A stretch of 32,404 nt of DNA from an uncultured Lachnospiraceae bacterium (GCA_900318375.1 ONKG01000034.1:1-32404); one strand, 5' to 3'; positions 20,752 through 30,120 are shown, counted from the stretch's first letter. Numbers and translations: made by a program. Notes: generated by a model from the letters alone, not told the origin.

Positions 20752-22941
20752 ATGTCAGATGAAAAGTTTGAATACGCAGATGATTTTACAGATGGATTAT
20801 CTGAAGGCAATGCAGGCAGTGACCGTGAACCCGACCGGTATAGTGCTTCTTCTGAAAGCGAAGTAAATATGCCCGGGGCGGATGCCGGGGCTTCCGATTC
20901 CGCAGGTTCAGTCTCTGAAGGAAATACAAAAACAGGTTCCGGCTATGCAGGTGCAGGCAGTTTAACGGGCGGCAGCGCGGGCTATGGCTATGGAGGCGCA
21001 GGCAGTACAGCCGGCAGCAGCACGGGCTCTGGCTATGGAAGCGCAGGCAGTTCAACGGGCACAGGCTATGGCTACGGCAGTGCAGGCGGCGTAACGGGCG
21101 GCAGCGCGGGCTATGGCTACGGAAGCACAGGCAGTACAGCCGGCAGCAGTGCGGGCTATGGCTACGGAAGCACAGGCAGTACAGCCGGCAGCAGTGCGGG
21201 CTATGGCTACGGAAGCACAGGCGCTTCAGCCGGCAGCAGCGCGGGCTATGGCTACGGCAGTGCAGGCGGCGTAACGGGCGACAGCGCGGGCTATGGCTAT
21301 GGCAGCGCAGGCAGTACAGCCGGTAGCAGCGCGGGCTATGGCTATGGCAGCGCAGGCACTGCAGCGGGCGGCAGATCCGGAAGTGCCTCAGCTTCATCCG
21401 GCCTGAATTCCGGCTATGAGAGTTCAAATGCCGGAACAGGCTCAGGCAGCGGACAGGATGCCGGCAGAAAGCCCGGACAGACTGCAAACAGCCGCTATTA
21501 CAGCTATGATTATTCAGAAGGAAGCGGGCGTACACCCGGAACACCTCCCCGCAAAGGCAGTGACCGCAGAAAACGGGGCGGAAGGCTTGCGGGGATACTT
21601 GCTGTGATCCTGGTATTTGTGATCGGTGCCGGGGCGGGAGCATTTCTTTCCAGCCGTTCATCATCGATTTCTCCCGGGGCGGAATCTTCTTCAAAGAGCA
21701 GGATCGAGGGCTCTTCAGCCGGCGGGGAAAACAAAGACGCAGCAAAAGATGATAATACGGAAGAGTCCGGTGACAGTTCCGGAAGCGGCGGTAATACGAT
21801 TTCACGTGTGGAAGACAAGATTTCCGAGGCTTCTCTCAGTGATACAACTGTGGCGGATGTGGCCGAGCGTGTAATGCCCGCCATTGTGTCTGTTTACAAT
21901 AAATATACTGAGGAAAGCCAGTTTTTCGGGAGAACCTATACACAGGAAGCGGAGGCTGCGGGATCCGGTATTATTATCGAAGAGACAGACACAGAACTTC
22001 TGATCGTGACCAATAATCACGTCGTCGCGGGAGCGGACAGTCTGAGCGTTCAGTTTATCGATGAGGAAAACTGCGAGGCGGCTCTGAAGGGGACGGATGC
22101 GAGCTCGGATCTGGCAGTGATCTCCGTCTCTCTGGATGCGCTTTCCGCAGGGACAAAGGAAAAGATCGCCATAGCGGAACTGGGTGATTCCGATTCTCTG
22201 CGCATAGGCGACCATGCGATCGCCATCGGCAATGCGCTCGGATACGGCCAGTCTCTGACTGTCGGCTATATCAGCGCCCTGAATCGTGAGATCACCAGTG
22301 AGGACGGCATCACAGGTACTTTTATCCAGACCGATGCGGCGATCAATCCCGGCAACTCGGGAGGCGCGCTGCTCAATTCGAGAGGACAGGTCATCGGCAT
22401 CAACTCCAACAAGATCGGCGGAGAAGCGATTGAAGGCATGGGATTTGCGATCCCGATCTCCAAGGCAATTCCGATCATCGACGGCCTTAAGACGCAGGAA
22501 AGCAAGACAAAGGTAGCAGAAGAGGATCAGGGTGTGCTGGGAATCCTTGGCATTTCCGTAACCTCGGATGTGGCAAGTGCCTACGGTCTGCCTGTGGGCG
22601 CCTATGTTGAGGAGATCCTTGAAGGAAGCGGTGCGGCTCAGAGTGAGCTGGCACCTCGTGATATCATCACTGCAATCAACGGACAGACGATCACAGGTAT
22701 GGAAGATCTTCAGAATCAGCTCGCCTACTACAAGGCTGGCGAGGAAGTTACCCTGACCGTACAGCATCCCCTGGAAGGCAGTGAATATGAAGAACGCGAG
22801 ATCAAAGTGACTCTTTCAAAGAAAAGTGATGTGAACGCGTCCTCCGGGAAAGATACAAGAGGACAGGGAGATCCCGGAAACTCCCGGCCTTCCGAGGATG
22901 AGAGCGGATCCGGGGGATTCAGTTTCCCCTTCGGCTTTTGA
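20752..22941 (+). CDS. htrA: HtrA/DegP-type membrane serine protease with Gly-Tyr repeat tail
   Basis: A 729-residue type II membrane protease, much longer than a typical HtrA because of its N-terminus. Residues 1-75 are acidic, about 75-208 are Gly/Ser/Tyr/Ala repeats, followed by a linker, a basic patch and one membrane segment (about 278-300, LAGILAVILVFVIGAGAGA). A trypsin-like domain follows with the triad His423 (NNHVVAG), Asp453 (SSDLAVI) and Ser536 (GNSGGA), then a PDZ domain (about 585-690). ATG 20752 is preferred over upstream in-frame codons, which lack a ribosome site. Positive-inside topology puts the repeat tail in the cytoplasm and the protease outside, where HtrA enzymes degrade misfolded envelope proteins. 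ClpX-like and subtilase genes follow. Confidence 0.93.
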   Translation: MSDEKFEYADDFTDGLSEGNAGSDREPDRYSASSESEVNMPGADAGASDSAGSVSEGNTKTGSGYAGAGSLTGGSAGYGYGGAGSTAGSSTGSGYGSAGSSTGTGYGYGSAGGVTGGSAGYGYGSTGSTAGSSAGYGYGSTGSTAGSSAGYGYGSTGASAGSSAGYGYGSAGGVTGDSAGYGYGSAGSTAGSSAGYGYGSAGTAAGGRSGSASASSGLNSGYESSNAGTGSGSGQDAGRKPGQTANSRYYSYDYSEGSGRTPGTPPRKGSDRRKRGGRLAGILAVILVFVIGAGAGAFLSSRSSSISPGAESSSKSRIEGSSAGGENKDAAKDDNTEESGDSSGSGGNTISRVEDKISEASLSDTTVADVAERVMPAIVSVYNKYTEESQFFGRTYTQEAEAAGSGIIIEETDTELLIVTNNHVVAGADSLSVQFIDEENCEAALKGTDASSDLAVISVSLDALSAGTKEKIAIAELGDSDSLRIGDHAIAIGNALGYGQSLTVGYISALNREITSEDGITGTFIQTDAAINPGNSGGALLNSRGQVIGINSNKIGGEAIEGMGFAIPISKAIPIIDGLKTQESKTKVAEEDQGVLGILGISVTSDVASAYGLPVGAYVEEILEGSGAAQSELAPRDIITAINGQTITGMEDLQNQLAYYKAGEEVTLTVQHPLEGSEYEEREIKVTLSKKSDVNASSGKDTRGQGDPGNSRPSEDESGSGGFSFPFGF
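20974..21375 (+). repeat. In-frame 45-bp tandem repeats inside htrA
   Basis: About nine units encoding variants of AGYGYGSTGSTAGSS (15 residues each, one shortened to 12). Neighbouring units such as those at about 21106-21240 are nearly identical in DNA, which suggests recent expansion by slippage or recombination. All keep the reading frame. Confidence 0.9.
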
Positions 22942-23380
22942 GAATTGATCTTGTCACTATGATTTCGTGACGGTAATTATCCGGCTGTAATTTTGCGGCT
23001 GTAAATATATAAGCGTTTTTGTAAATTAATAACTGTATTTTTGCAACAGTACAGATTGATATGAAACATGATCAGCCCCGCCCTGCAGACAGCAGGACGG
23101 GGCATCATTGGCGTATAGAGGTCAAAAGCTGCGGTATAAAGCAGCGGACATGAGTCTTGCCGGAGTGGGGCGGCGGGCATGCGGCTTGCCGGAGAGTGAC
23201 AGGCTTCCTTTCAGTCAGACAGGCAGCAGCTCTTGCGTCTTTTACATCAACAGAAAAAAGAGAAACCGGGAATTAAAGAAAATCTTTATAAAGTGTACGC
23301 AAATCCCCGAAAACATCGTAAAATACATAAAAAGCCCGAAACAAAATAATACTATCTCAATTCATGAATGGAATTCGCTT
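22942..23380. other. Intergenic region between htrA and the clpX-like gene
   Basis: Contains an A/T-rich stretch, a GC-rich hairpin (23075-23103) and then an AT-rich leader before ATG 23381. The open frame running through the second half lacks family similarity and a ribosome site. No clear promoter was identified. Confidence 0.5.
23075..23103 (+). terminator. Weak terminator candidate after htrA
   Basis: GCCCCGCCCTGC (23075-23086) pairs with GCAGGACGGGGC (23092-23103) apart from one mismatch. No T run follows, so termination is uncertain. Confidence 0.5.
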
Positions 23381-25258
23381 ATGGCATACAATAATGGAAA
23401 TGATAATGGTAATACACATGTGACAGAGTATTGTGTCATGTGCAGACGTCCGGACACTGCAGCCGGAAAGATGATTCACATGCCCGGTAATCTGTGTGTG
23501 TGCAGCGACTGCATGCAGAAGATGATGGACTATGCAGGAAGCATGGACTTTTCAAAGTTTACCGGTGACCCGTCTATGGCACAAAATCTTTTCAATATGT
23601 TGGGAGGAGGCTTTCCCTACGGGAGTCAGCAGGACAGCAGATCGTCTTCCGCACCTGCAGGAAATCCTTCACAGAAGGAGAAACCGGCATCTGTCTCTGA
23701 GGAGTCTTCGGAGAAAACCGGGGAGAAGTCTGCCGAAAAGCAGGGCCTTGTGAAGGCAGAATCTGTAAATCAGGGTGCGGACGAAAATGATTTCCGGGAG
23801 GAGAAGGACACCCCCGATACAGACAAGGTGACTTCAGAAGAGAAAAACCGGTCCGACTCCCCTGTCGAGGTTGTCTCTGATCCGGAAGACGATGATCATG
23901 TTGATACCGGCTATGAGGATAATCCCCTGTTCAGGATCTTCGGAACAAGTCTGAACGGGGACGCTGACGGAAACGAGGCAGAGGACGGAGAGGAAACAGA
24001 CGCGTCCGGAAGCGGGAAACGAAAGGGACCTTCCATCAGTTTCCTGAATCTGGGAGATATTTTCGGTAACGGCGGAGGTTTCGGCCAGTCCGGACCCAAG
24101 GTTAAAAAGAAAAAGAAAAGAGCCAGAAAGCCGGTCTTCTCCATCGACAATATCCCGGCCCCTCATAAAATCAAGGAGGAGCTGGACCGCTATGTCATCG
24201 GGCAGGACCGCGCCAAGAAATTCATCTCTGTTGCCGCCTACAACCATTATAAACGCGTCAAAACCGGCACGATGGATGAGATAGAGATTGAAAAATCAAA
24301 TATTCTCCTCATCGGCCCGACCGGCTGCGGCAAGACCTATCTTGTCAGGACGCTGGCAGAGCTTCTGGATGTCCCGCTTGCCATTTCCGATGCGACTTCT
24401 CTCACTGAGGCCGGATATATCGGAGATGACATCGAGAGTGTCATCTCCAAGCTGCTGGCGGCGGCGGACAATGATATCGAGAAGGCGGAGAAGGGAATCG
24501 TCTTCATCGATGAGATCGATAAGATCGCCAAAAAGCGCAACACCAGCTCCCGTGATGTCAGCGGAGAATCTGTACAGCAGGGACTGCTAAAACTCCTGGA
24601 GGGAGCGGAGATCGAGGTGCCTGTGGGAGCCAGCAACAAAAACGCAATGGTTCCTCTGGTGTCTGTGAATACCCGCAATATCCTTTTTATATGCGGCGGA
24701 GCCTTCCCCAATCTGGAGACGATCATCCGTGAGCGTCTGCAGAAGCAGACTTCCATGGGATTCGGCGCGCAGCTGAAGGATCATTTTGACAGTGATAAAA
24801 ACATCCTGGATCATGTGACTAACGAGGACCTGCGCAGATTCGGCATGATTCCCGAATTTATCGGCCGTCTGCCCATTACCTGCGTCCTGCAGGGACTCGA
24901 TACGGATATGCTGGTCCGGATCCTCCGTGAGCCGAAAAATGCGATCCTCAAACAGTATCAGAAACTGCTCGCTCTGGACGAAGTGGATCTGCAGTTTGAG
25001 GACGACGCGATGGAGGCCATCGCGGCGAAGGCGCTTGAACGCGATACCGGCGCCCGTGCCCTGCGGTCGGTGATTGAGGAATTCATGATGGATATCATGT
25101 ATGAGATTCCCAAGGATGAAAATATCGGCAAGGTCACGATTACCCGTGCCTTTGTCGAGGGGAAGGGCGGACCTGTGATTGAAATCCGCACCGATACGCC
25201 CCGGCAGATCGCTATGAACACAGATGCTTCCCCGCTTTATTCAGGCGCCGAAGTATGA
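23381..25258 (+). CDS. ClpX-like AAA+ unfoldase with long acidic linker
   Basis: A 625-residue ClpX relative, about 200 residues longer than usual. A zinc-binding domain comes first (Cys18, Cys21, Cys41, Cys44). A low-complexity acidic Ser/Glu/Asp region spans about residues 75-255, followed by a canonical AAA+ core: YVIGQDRAKK, Walker A GPTGCGKT at 312-319, pore loop GYIGDD, Walker B with Asp377 and Glu378. The ClpP-docking tripeptide is MGF (459-461) instead of IGF. The RKH motif of ClpX, used in ssrA-tag binding, is replaced by a segment with SNKN. It is probably a second, specialised ClpX; no clpP is nearby. The start ATG 23381 has only a weak ribosome site but fits the zinc domain. Confidence 0.88.
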   Translation: MAYNNGNDNGNTHVTEYCVMCRRPDTAAGKMIHMPGNLCVCSDCMQKMMDYAGSMDFSKFTGDPSMAQNLFNMLGGGFPYGSQQDSRSSSAPAGNPSQKEKPASVSEESSEKTGEKSAEKQGLVKAESVNQGADENDFREEKDTPDTDKVTSEEKNRSDSPVEVVSDPEDDDHVDTGYEDNPLFRIFGTSLNGDADGNEAEDGEETDASGSGKRKGPSISFLNLGDIFGNGGGFGQSGPKVKKKKKRARKPVFSIDNIPAPHKIKEELDRYVIGQDRAKKFISVAAYNHYKRVKTGTMDEIEIEKSNILLIGPTGCGKTYLVRTLAELLDVPLAISDATSLTEAGYIGDDIESVISKLLAAADNDIEKAEKGIVFIDEIDKIAKKRNTSSRDVSGESVQQGLLKLLEGAEIEVPVGASNKNAMVPLVSVNTRNILFICGGAFPNLETIIRERLQKQTSMGFGAQLKDHFDSDKNILDHVTNEDLRRFGMIPEFIGRLPITCVLQGLDTDMLVRILREPKNAILKQYQKLLALDEVDLQFEDDAMEAIAAKALERDTGARALRSVIEEFMMDIMYEIPKDENIGKVTITRAFVEGKGGPVIEIRTDTPRQIAMNTDASPLYSGAEV

Positions 25259-25305
25259 TATACTGAGACAATTGCAGTAATTCACTTGACGGGAAAGGAC
25301 GGGAT

Positions 25306-28300
25306 ATGAAAGTAAATAAAAAGAAAACAGGTATGTCCGGAACCGGAATTGATACAGCTGGACACCGTAAACCGGCCGGCCTGCGCAGATTTGTTTTTAT
25401 AATGAGTGCTGCCCTGACAGTCATGGCTGCGGCGGCGGGATACGGAGGTCTGCGGACCCTCGCGGATACTACGGATCATGATGTCGAGACCGTCGTGATC
25501 ACAACTGACTCGGATACTGAGTTTGCGGTCGAAGGGTGTAAACTGGCAAAGCAGAGCCGCGGACTGACAGTACAGAGTACCGGAGAGGCAAAACCCTATT
25601 CTTCCAGCCGTCTGATCGTCCGTGTCAAAGACGGGAAAAAGATCGATTTTTCAAAATACAATGCATCTACAGTTGTCGAGAGTGATTTCGGAGTCTGCCT
25701 TGTTCAGTTTTCCTCCGGAAATGACGCAAAGAAAGCGGCTAAAAAGCTCGCGAAGAATTCTTCGGTTTCCTATGTGGAGCCGGATGACTGCTCTGTAAAT
25801 ATCGGCGATCTGGAAGTGACCGATATCACAGATGAAGAGACATTCCTGCAGGAGGAGAAAAAGTCTTCCGGGATGGATGATTCCGGGGCACAGGAACTGA
25901 AAGCGACGGAGATCAGCGGAGAAGTCTGCGACCCCGATGAAGATATGGTCGGCGGTACAGAGGTGCAGTCGGATGAAGTGACGATCTCAGCGGATACAAT
26001 GTCCTGGGGGGCTTCCTATATTCAGGCAGATAAATTCGCGGCTTACGTGAAAGCGAACACAAACCGGTCGATCAAAGTTGCGGTCGTGGACAGCGGTGTA
26101 TCGTCACATTCAAAGCTGAAGGGCAAGCTTCTGTCCGGCAGGGATTTTGTGGATAACGACACCAATCCTTCGGACCAGAACGGACACGGGACTCATGTTG
26201 CCGGAATCATAGCGGACTGCACGCCGGGCATCAATGTCAAGATCCTCCCGGTCCGTGTCATTAACGCCAGCGGCTCGGGAAGTCCTTCTGTTGTCGGCAA
26301 CGGAATCCGTTATGCAGTAAACAACGGCGCAAAGGTCATCAATCTGAGTCTCGGCGCCTATGAGCACTTTAAATTCATCGAGGAATGCATCACTTTTGCC
26401 CACAATAAGGGCGTCACTGTAGTGGTGGCTTCGGGAAATGAGTGTGAAAACACCAAGTATATCTGCCCTGCGCATATGTCTACTCCCATTGTCGTAGGGG
26501 CGATCGATTCAAACGGGAGAAGGGCATCTTTTTCAAACTACGGTTCTTCTCTGGATGTCACTGCCCCCGGCGTTGATATCAGGAGCTGCTGGCTGGGCGG
26601 CAGATACGCAACCGCCAGCGGAACATCCATGGCAGTGCCTCATGTTTCCGCCGCGGCTGCCATGTACAGATTGATGAATCCTTCTGCAACACCTACAAGG
26701 ATCGAGTATCTGGTGCGGTGCTATGCCAAGGATCTGGGGACAAAAGGGACCGACCAGTATTATGGAAGGGGTGTGCCCCGCATGGCCGGCGCCATTACAC
26801 CCAGCAGTGTCGCCTTTTCAAGCCCCAATGTGACGATCGAAGTCGACAAGACCATGCAGCTGAAGACAGTGATCACACCCTATTATGCAGGGATGAAGAA
26901 GCTGACCTGGTCCTCCAGCAACAACCTGGTCGCAACGGTGAGCGGCGGAAAGCTGGTGGCGGAGAACATGGGAACTGCCACGATCACGGTCAAGACAGTG
27001 AACGGTAAAACAGCAACCTGTAAAGTGACTGTCACCTCTTCAAAGAGCAACCCTATTAAGGTCGGAGACCTTTTGAACGGGCCTATAGCGTCTTCTGTGG
27101 CACAGACCATGGGCAGCGGAATAACTGTAGAAGATTCTGAAGCTTCTCCGCCGAAGAGCAGCAGTTCTGCCCCGGCGGCTGAGAAAAAAGGAACTTCTGC
27201 CGCTGCGAATCAGACTGGCAGCGCTGCCGCATCGGCAGAGGAAGCAGCAGTGGCTGCACCGGAAGAGACAGCGGCTGCTTTACCTGTCGATGAAGCTGCC
27301 GCGACCGATTCTGCGGAAACTGCTTCTGCGTCCTCATCCGGTTCCGCGCTTGCATCAAATGCCCGGGAGAAAGAGAAGATCTATATTTATCCGGCTGAAA
27401 AAGCGGGTAATGCTCCGGTGCAGGACGGCAGTATCGTTGCCGGCTCGCTCCTTGCCCTGGAGGCGGAGATCGTCCCCGCTCAGGGGAAGGATATCACCCT
27501 GGAATGGAAGAGCAGCAATCCTGCAGTTGCATCCGTTGATGAAAAGGGGCTTGTGACAGCTGTTTCGGCGGGTGAAGCGAAGATCACAGCGGTTCTTCCC
27601 CGGGTTTCCGGAAGCGGAGAAGCTGCCGGTACCGGCAGCACGGCGCAAGGACCTGAGGGGACCTATACGGTAAAGGTCGTCAGTCCCTCTGTCATGACCA
27701 GAGACGCCTCCTACGCGGCAGGTGATAAGGAAGAACAGCAGATCGAGACTGTGCTCAGACTCCCTGCTTCGCTCAGCGATGAGAGTGCGGAAGAGACACA
27801 GAGAATCAACCCGCCTGCAGATTATGTCGTTGCGATCCTAAGTAAAGAGGGGGACGACTGCACTCTTCTGGGCGCGGTCAATCTGGGCGGCAATGACAGC
27901 GGAACGATTCACCTTCATGATTCCGGCTCGGGCAGCAGCAGGACAGATGTCAAAAAGGTGAAGGGAGCATCAGAGGAAATCCTGACCGACCCTGTCTCCG
28001 GGAAAAAGGCGGATGAGACCGGAATTCTCTATGTGCGGTCGATCAATTCGGACGGGGGCAAGGCGGATCTGTCTCTTACAGCGGATATCGAGGCGCTGCG
28101 GGCTGCCGCAAAGGCGGACGGCGCTGCCGCGGATGTGCATTCCGACTGTGTGATCGCTGTTTATACAGCCGATGCGTTCGAGAAGAGAGAAGAAGCGGCA
28201 GAGAACAATGATACAGGCGCGGTCAGAAGGATCGATGAGAACGCTGTATGCAGCTGCAGTTTCAGCCTGTCCTATGATATCCCTGCAGAGGAAACCGCTG

Positions 28301-28776
28301 ATGTACCGGCTGATACGGGCAGTGACGCACAGACCGGAGCCGGATCAGGTTCGGGTCAGGACTCCGGCGGCAAGGGCAGCGGTTCGGATACCGGAAAGAA
28401 CAGCAATGAAGCCGGAAATACGAATGATGCAGATACTGTCGAAAATGATCCTGATCAGGATACTTCCGCGAATACGGAAGAGTCCGGCGGCGATAACGCA
28501 AATGAGAACAGCGGATCGGAAGAAACGGGTACTGCAAAGACTGCGGAAGAAGACCTCGGGTCTGAGAGCAGTCAGGCTGTCTCTGAAGAGGGTGAAAGTG
28601 AATCCGGCGATGAGAGCAGCACGTCCGAGGTAAAAACCGGGGAGTCTTCAGAGTCCGGCAGCTCGCAGGAAGAAGACGATTCTCTTCAGACTGAGCAGTC
28701 TTCGGCAGGCAAGACTGATGGGGCTGATCAGGTGAGGACACAGTCGGCGGATGAAGTCCCGGCGGAAGGTGAATGA
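25306..28776 (+). CDS. Secreted subtilisin-like (S8) protease with Ig-like domains and acidic tail
   Basis: A 1156-residue exported protease. A basic N-region and hydrophobic stretch (about 28-48) form a signal peptide. An I9-type propeptide follows (about 100-165, ending SSVSYVEPDD). The S8 catalytic domain has Asp262 (AVVDSGV), His294 (GHGTHVAG) and Ser441 (SGTSMAVPH). Bacterial Ig-like Big2 domains lie near 505-585 and 690-795, separated by an Ala/Ser/Glu-rich linker. The last 150 residues are Ser/Gly/Glu/Asp-rich and look disordered, with no LPxTG signal or membrane anchor. AAAGGA precedes ATG 25306. It starts 47 bases after the ClpX-like gene. It probably acts outside the cell; the substrate is unknown. 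Confidence 0.93.
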   Translation: MKVNKKKTGMSGTGIDTAGHRKPAGLRRFVFIMSAALTVMAAAAGYGGLRTLADTTDHDVETVVITTDSDTEFAVEGCKLAKQSRGLTVQSTGEAKPYSSSRLIVRVKDGKKIDFSKYNASTVVESDFGVCLVQFSSGNDAKKAAKKLAKNSSVSYVEPDDCSVNIGDLEVTDITDEETFLQEEKKSSGMDDSGAQELKATEISGEVCDPDEDMVGGTEVQSDEVTISADTMSWGASYIQADKFAAYVKANTNRSIKVAVVDSGVSSHSKLKGKLLSGRDFVDNDTNPSDQNGHGTHVAGIIADCTPGINVKILPVRVINASGSGSPSVVGNGIRYAVNNGAKVINLSLGAYEHFKFIEECITFAHNKGVTVVVASGNECENTKYICPAHMSTPIVVGAIDSNGRRASFSNYGSSLDVTAPGVDIRSCWLGGRYATASGTSMAVPHVSAAAAMYRLMNPSATPTRIEYLVRCYAKDLGTKGTDQYYGRGVPRMAGAITPSSVAFSSPNVTIEVDKTMQLKTVITPYYAGMKKLTWSSSNNLVATVSGGKLVAENMGTATITVKTVNGKTATCKVTVTSSKSNPIKVGDLLNGPIASSVAQTMGSGITVEDSEASPPKSSSSAPAAEKKGTSAAANQTGSAAASAEEAAVAAPEETAAALPVDEAAATDSAETASASSSGSALASNAREKEKIYIYPAEKAGNAPVQDGSIVAGSLLALEAEIVPAQGKDITLEWKSSNPAVASVDEKGLVTAVSAGEAKITAVLPRVSGSGEAAGTGSTAQGPEGTYTVKVVSPSVMTRDASYAAGDKEEQQIETVLRLPASLSDESAEETQRINPPADYVVAILSKEGDDCTLLGAVNLGGNDSGTIHLHDSGSGSSRTDVKKVKGASEEILTDPVSGKKADETGILYVRSINSDGGKADLSLTADIEALRAAAKADGAAADVHSDCVIAVYTADAFEKREEAAENNDTGAVRRIDENAVCSCSFSLSYDIPAEETADVPADTGSDAQTGAGSGSGQDSGGKGSGSDTGKNSNEAGNTNDADTVENDPDQDTSANTEESGGDNANENSGSEETGTAKTAEEDLGSESSQAVSEEGESESGDESSTSEVKTGESSESGSSQEEDDSLQTEQSSAGKTDGADQVRTQSADEVPAEGE

Positions 28777-28862
28777 GAAATTGCCTGAGTCATCAGTCAG
28801 ACTGCCGGCAGACAAAAGAAATCCTTAGACAAAAAATTCTCAGACAAAAGCAAAAGATATAG

Positions 28863-28925
28863 AAAACGGCATTGCAGAGAGCAGATCAGCTTTCCGCAAT
28901 GCCGTTTTGTTTGCAATGCCGTTTT
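28863..28925. terminator. Bidirectional terminator with a duplicated right arm
   Basis: AAAACGGCATTGC (28863-28875) can pair with either of two copies of GCAATGCCGTTTT (28896-28908 and 28913-28925). T residues follow on the plus strand, and A residues precede it for minus-strand use. It lies between the subtilase and the convergent DUF975 gene. Confidence 0.8.
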
Positions 28926-28947
28926 ATTCTTCTTTTTACTGCCGCAT

Positions 28948-29688
28948 TTAATATGTGCGCATTGCGGAAGAGTGCTGACGAACAGTCATCAGATCCTTGT
29001 AAAAAGCAGTGATACAGGCCTGCTGACAGCACTCAACCCATATGTTGGCGATACCGAAGGAAAAAAGTCCGATCAGGTGCAGGGGCAGAATCCGAAGATA
29101 CAGCATAAAGAGCCGCAGCCTGTTTCCGCGCATCATATTGGAGGAGGCGCGGAGTATTTTTTTCGCGTCCATTCCGGGAAAATCAAGCAGCAGGTAATTG
29201 GACATGGAAAAGGTGAGCGACCAGATGGTGTATGCGATGAGACAGACCAGGGCTATGCCCGCAGCAACCGGAAGATAAGACAATAAAGAATCTGTCGGCA
29301 CGATATATAAAAACAGATGCAGCGGCAGAAGACATACGAATTCGCCGGCTGTAATGAAAAAGCGGACACGCACACAGTTGTCAGAGTTTTCAAAAAACAC
29401 GGTCAGCAGACTTCCGATCGTGGCGGGCTGGCCGTACAGGAGCTTTAAGAAAACTGAAGAAAGACCAATCCCGAACAGGCTGGCAAAAAGAGTTGTGACG
29501 AAGCGGGATGCCAGATTTGCGGTGAGTCCCAGATATTTGTTGGTAAAGTTAAAAGAGACGGAGAGCTCGGTCAGCAGGAAGGTGACCGCGGTGACGAGGA
29601 GCAGGCTCCATACGGCGATACTGAGATGTCCGAGAAGTGCCCTTCTGGCCTCAGCAAAAAGCTCTGCGTTTGTTTTGTGCTGTTTCAT
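28948..29688 (-). CDS. DUF975 family integral membrane protein
   Basis: A 246-residue membrane protein with about six hydrophobic segments. The C-terminal part carries DUF975-like features: a short LLLDFPGMDAKKILRASSN helix, then MMRGNRLRLF, and the end pattern GIANIWVECCQQACITAFYKDL. AGGAG lies nine bases before ATG 29688. It follows the small membrane protein gene by 48 bases on the same strand, forming a two-gene operon driven by the promoter at 30293-30321. The function of DUF975 proteins is not known. The terminator at 28863-28925 lies directly downstream. Confidence 0.82.
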   Translation of the reverse strand: MKQHKTNAELFAEARRALLGHLSIAVWSLLLVTAVTFLLTELSVSFNFTNKYLGLTANLASRFVTTLFASLFGIGLSSVFLKLLYGQPATIGSLLTVFFENSDNCVRVRFFITAGEFVCLLPLHLFLYIVPTDSLLSYLPVAAGIALVCLIAYTIWSLTFSMSNYLLLDFPGMDAKKILRASSNMMRGNRLRLFMLYLRILPLHLIGLFSFGIANIWVECCQQACITAFYKDLMTVRQHSSAMRTY

Positions 29689-29736
29689 ATACTTCCACTC
29701 CTGTAAATTACTCCCGGTAATAGGCGGCGATCCTGT

Positions 29737-30120
29737 CTACTTGAGCCAGGGGATCAGGGAGAACAGCTCATCGAGCGTCATACCCGACTGACGGTAGAGG
29801 AGGTCATTGATCTGCTGACGGCCCTGGGGGTCAGAGAGGAGCTCCTTCATCGCGACAAGGGTGAAACCGAAAAGGACCACATTGATGACGATCGCGGCTG
29901 TTCCGAGAATTGCGGCTGCTCTGGCGCGCCGTGAAAAGCGCAGATTTCCGCCTTTTGAAAGAACCGCGAAGACAACTGCCATTGAGCCGAGAATGCAGGG
30001 GGCCAGAAAAGCATAGACAAAAGTGGACGGAATGGCAATAATTCCCAGCCAGAAGGCAAGCTTTTCCAGACGAAGCATGTAATATTCTTCCCGGTTGAAA
30101 GATCCTGTATTTGTATTCAT
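29737..30120 (-). CDS. Small membrane protein, DUF4190-like
   Basis: A 127-residue protein with two hydrophobic hairpins (LAFWLGIIAIPSTFVYAFLA with CILGSMAVVFAVL, and AAILGTAAIVINVVLFGFTL) separated by a basic Arg-rich loop. This resembles the DUF4190 arrangement, but the match is from pattern only. The C-terminus is soluble (about residues 92-127). AAAGAGG precedes ATG 30120. It is the first gene of the operon with DUF975. Its function is unknown. Confidence 0.75.
   Translation of the reverse strand: MNTNTGSFNREEYYMLRLEKLAFWLGIIAIPSTFVYAFLAPCILGSMAVVFAVLSKGGNLRFSRRARAAAILGTAAIVINVVLFGFTLVAMKELLSDPQGRQQINDLLYRQSGMTLDELFSLIPWLK

Noticed and set aside
20974-21375. CRISPR-like regular repeats
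   Set aside because: The repeats are 45-bp units without unique spacers and encode an in-frame Gly-Tyr tract in htrA.
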